Assembly (NCBI GenBank): GCA_964414755.1
Contig: CAYPXH010000042.1
Location: forward strand, 1-12,057
Source of the DNA: JAEUKQ01 sp964414755
GTDB lineage: Bacteria > Pseudomonadota > Alphaproteobacteria > JAEUKQ01
Reading direction: 5' to 3'
DNA: 12,057 nt
Shown here one piece after another: positions 11,922-12,057 of the stretch (the stretch's first letter is position 1; each line of letters opens with the position of its first letter). Under the pieces are notes generated by a model that ran no database searches, was not told where the DNA came from, and was given only the letters and a program-made list of their open reading frames with translations. A program made the position numbers and the translations under genes.

Positions 11922-12057
11922 ATGGGTGAATTAGATTTGTCGTCAATTTTGGTTATTTTCTTTGTGTTGTTTTTCGTTCTATTGGTTGTAACAGGTACAA
12001 AGTCTGTTCCGCAAGGGAATGAGTTTACTGTTGAACGGTTTGGGCGTTACATTAAAA
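11922..12057 (+). CDS. SPFH/Band 7 (stomatin, QmcA-like) membrane protein, 5' part only
   Basis: The first 45 codons of a gene cut by the window end. The product starts with a short head (MGELDLSS), one hydrophobic helix (about residues 8-26, ILVIFFVLFFVLLVV), then KSVPQGNEFTVERFGRYIK (29-45). An N-terminal anchor followed at once by VPQG.E.TVERFGRY is characteristic of QmcA/stomatin-like SPFH proteins, which oligomerise on the inner membrane and often associate with membrane proteases such as FtsH or with an NfeD partner encoded next door. The ATG is supported by GGGAGA (11911-11916). Substrate and partner genes lie beyond the window, so the subgroup is not certain. Confidence 0.85.
   Translation, partial: MGELDLSSILVIFFVLFFVLLVVTGTKSVPQGNEFTVERFGRYIK

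Overview
The window reads as chromosomal DNA of a moderately AT-leaning alphaproteobacterium. The evidence is a def-fmt-truA block, a Nu-class (YfcG-like) glutathione transferase, a QmcA/stomatin-like SPFH protein, and codon use rich in TTG, GGG and GGT. The species cannot be named from this sequence. No tRNA, rRNA, CRISPR array or insertion sequence was seen.

Layout. (1) About 1-3850 holds envelope genes on the + strand: two tandem paralogous lipoproteins, a secreted cysteine-containing protein that may distantly resemble Ivy lysozyme inhibitors, a DUF418/YeiB-type polytopic membrane protein, and a small three-helix membrane protein. (2) About 3890-8545 is a phage-derived island, also on the + strand. 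It starts behind two back-to-back intrinsic terminators and carries a T7-type tail-fibre N-terminal anchor, a small virion-type protein, a polyglycine tip adhesin and a 77-aa unknown. Next come a toxin-antitoxin-like pair with its own promoter and a perfect palindrome, another terminator, and a complete lysis cassette: holin-like protein, endolysin with a membrane tail, overlapping i-spanin and o-spanin. A 41-codon orphan ORF follows at the right edge. (3) 8553-9227 is a GST gene. (4) 9280-11506 is def-fmt-truA on the - strand, transcribed right to left. (5) A roughly 415-bp divergent intergenic region leads to the start of an SPFH gene cut by the window end.

How it fits together. The island contains what a podovirus-like particle needs to recognise and lyse a cell, but no integrase, repressor, terminase, portal, capsid or replication genes, and host-type genes flank it on both sides. 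Every ORF in it is intact. It could be a prophage remnant, the end of a rearranged prophage, or a retained host-lysis/adhesin cassette. The tail and lysis genes each start about 20-30 bp after an intrinsic terminator, so they appear to need read-through or antitermination. The toxin-antitoxin-like pair between them carries its own promoter and candidate operator, as expected of a phage moron. In its toxin-like protein the usual DUF4258 His/Arg/Arg positions look substituted.
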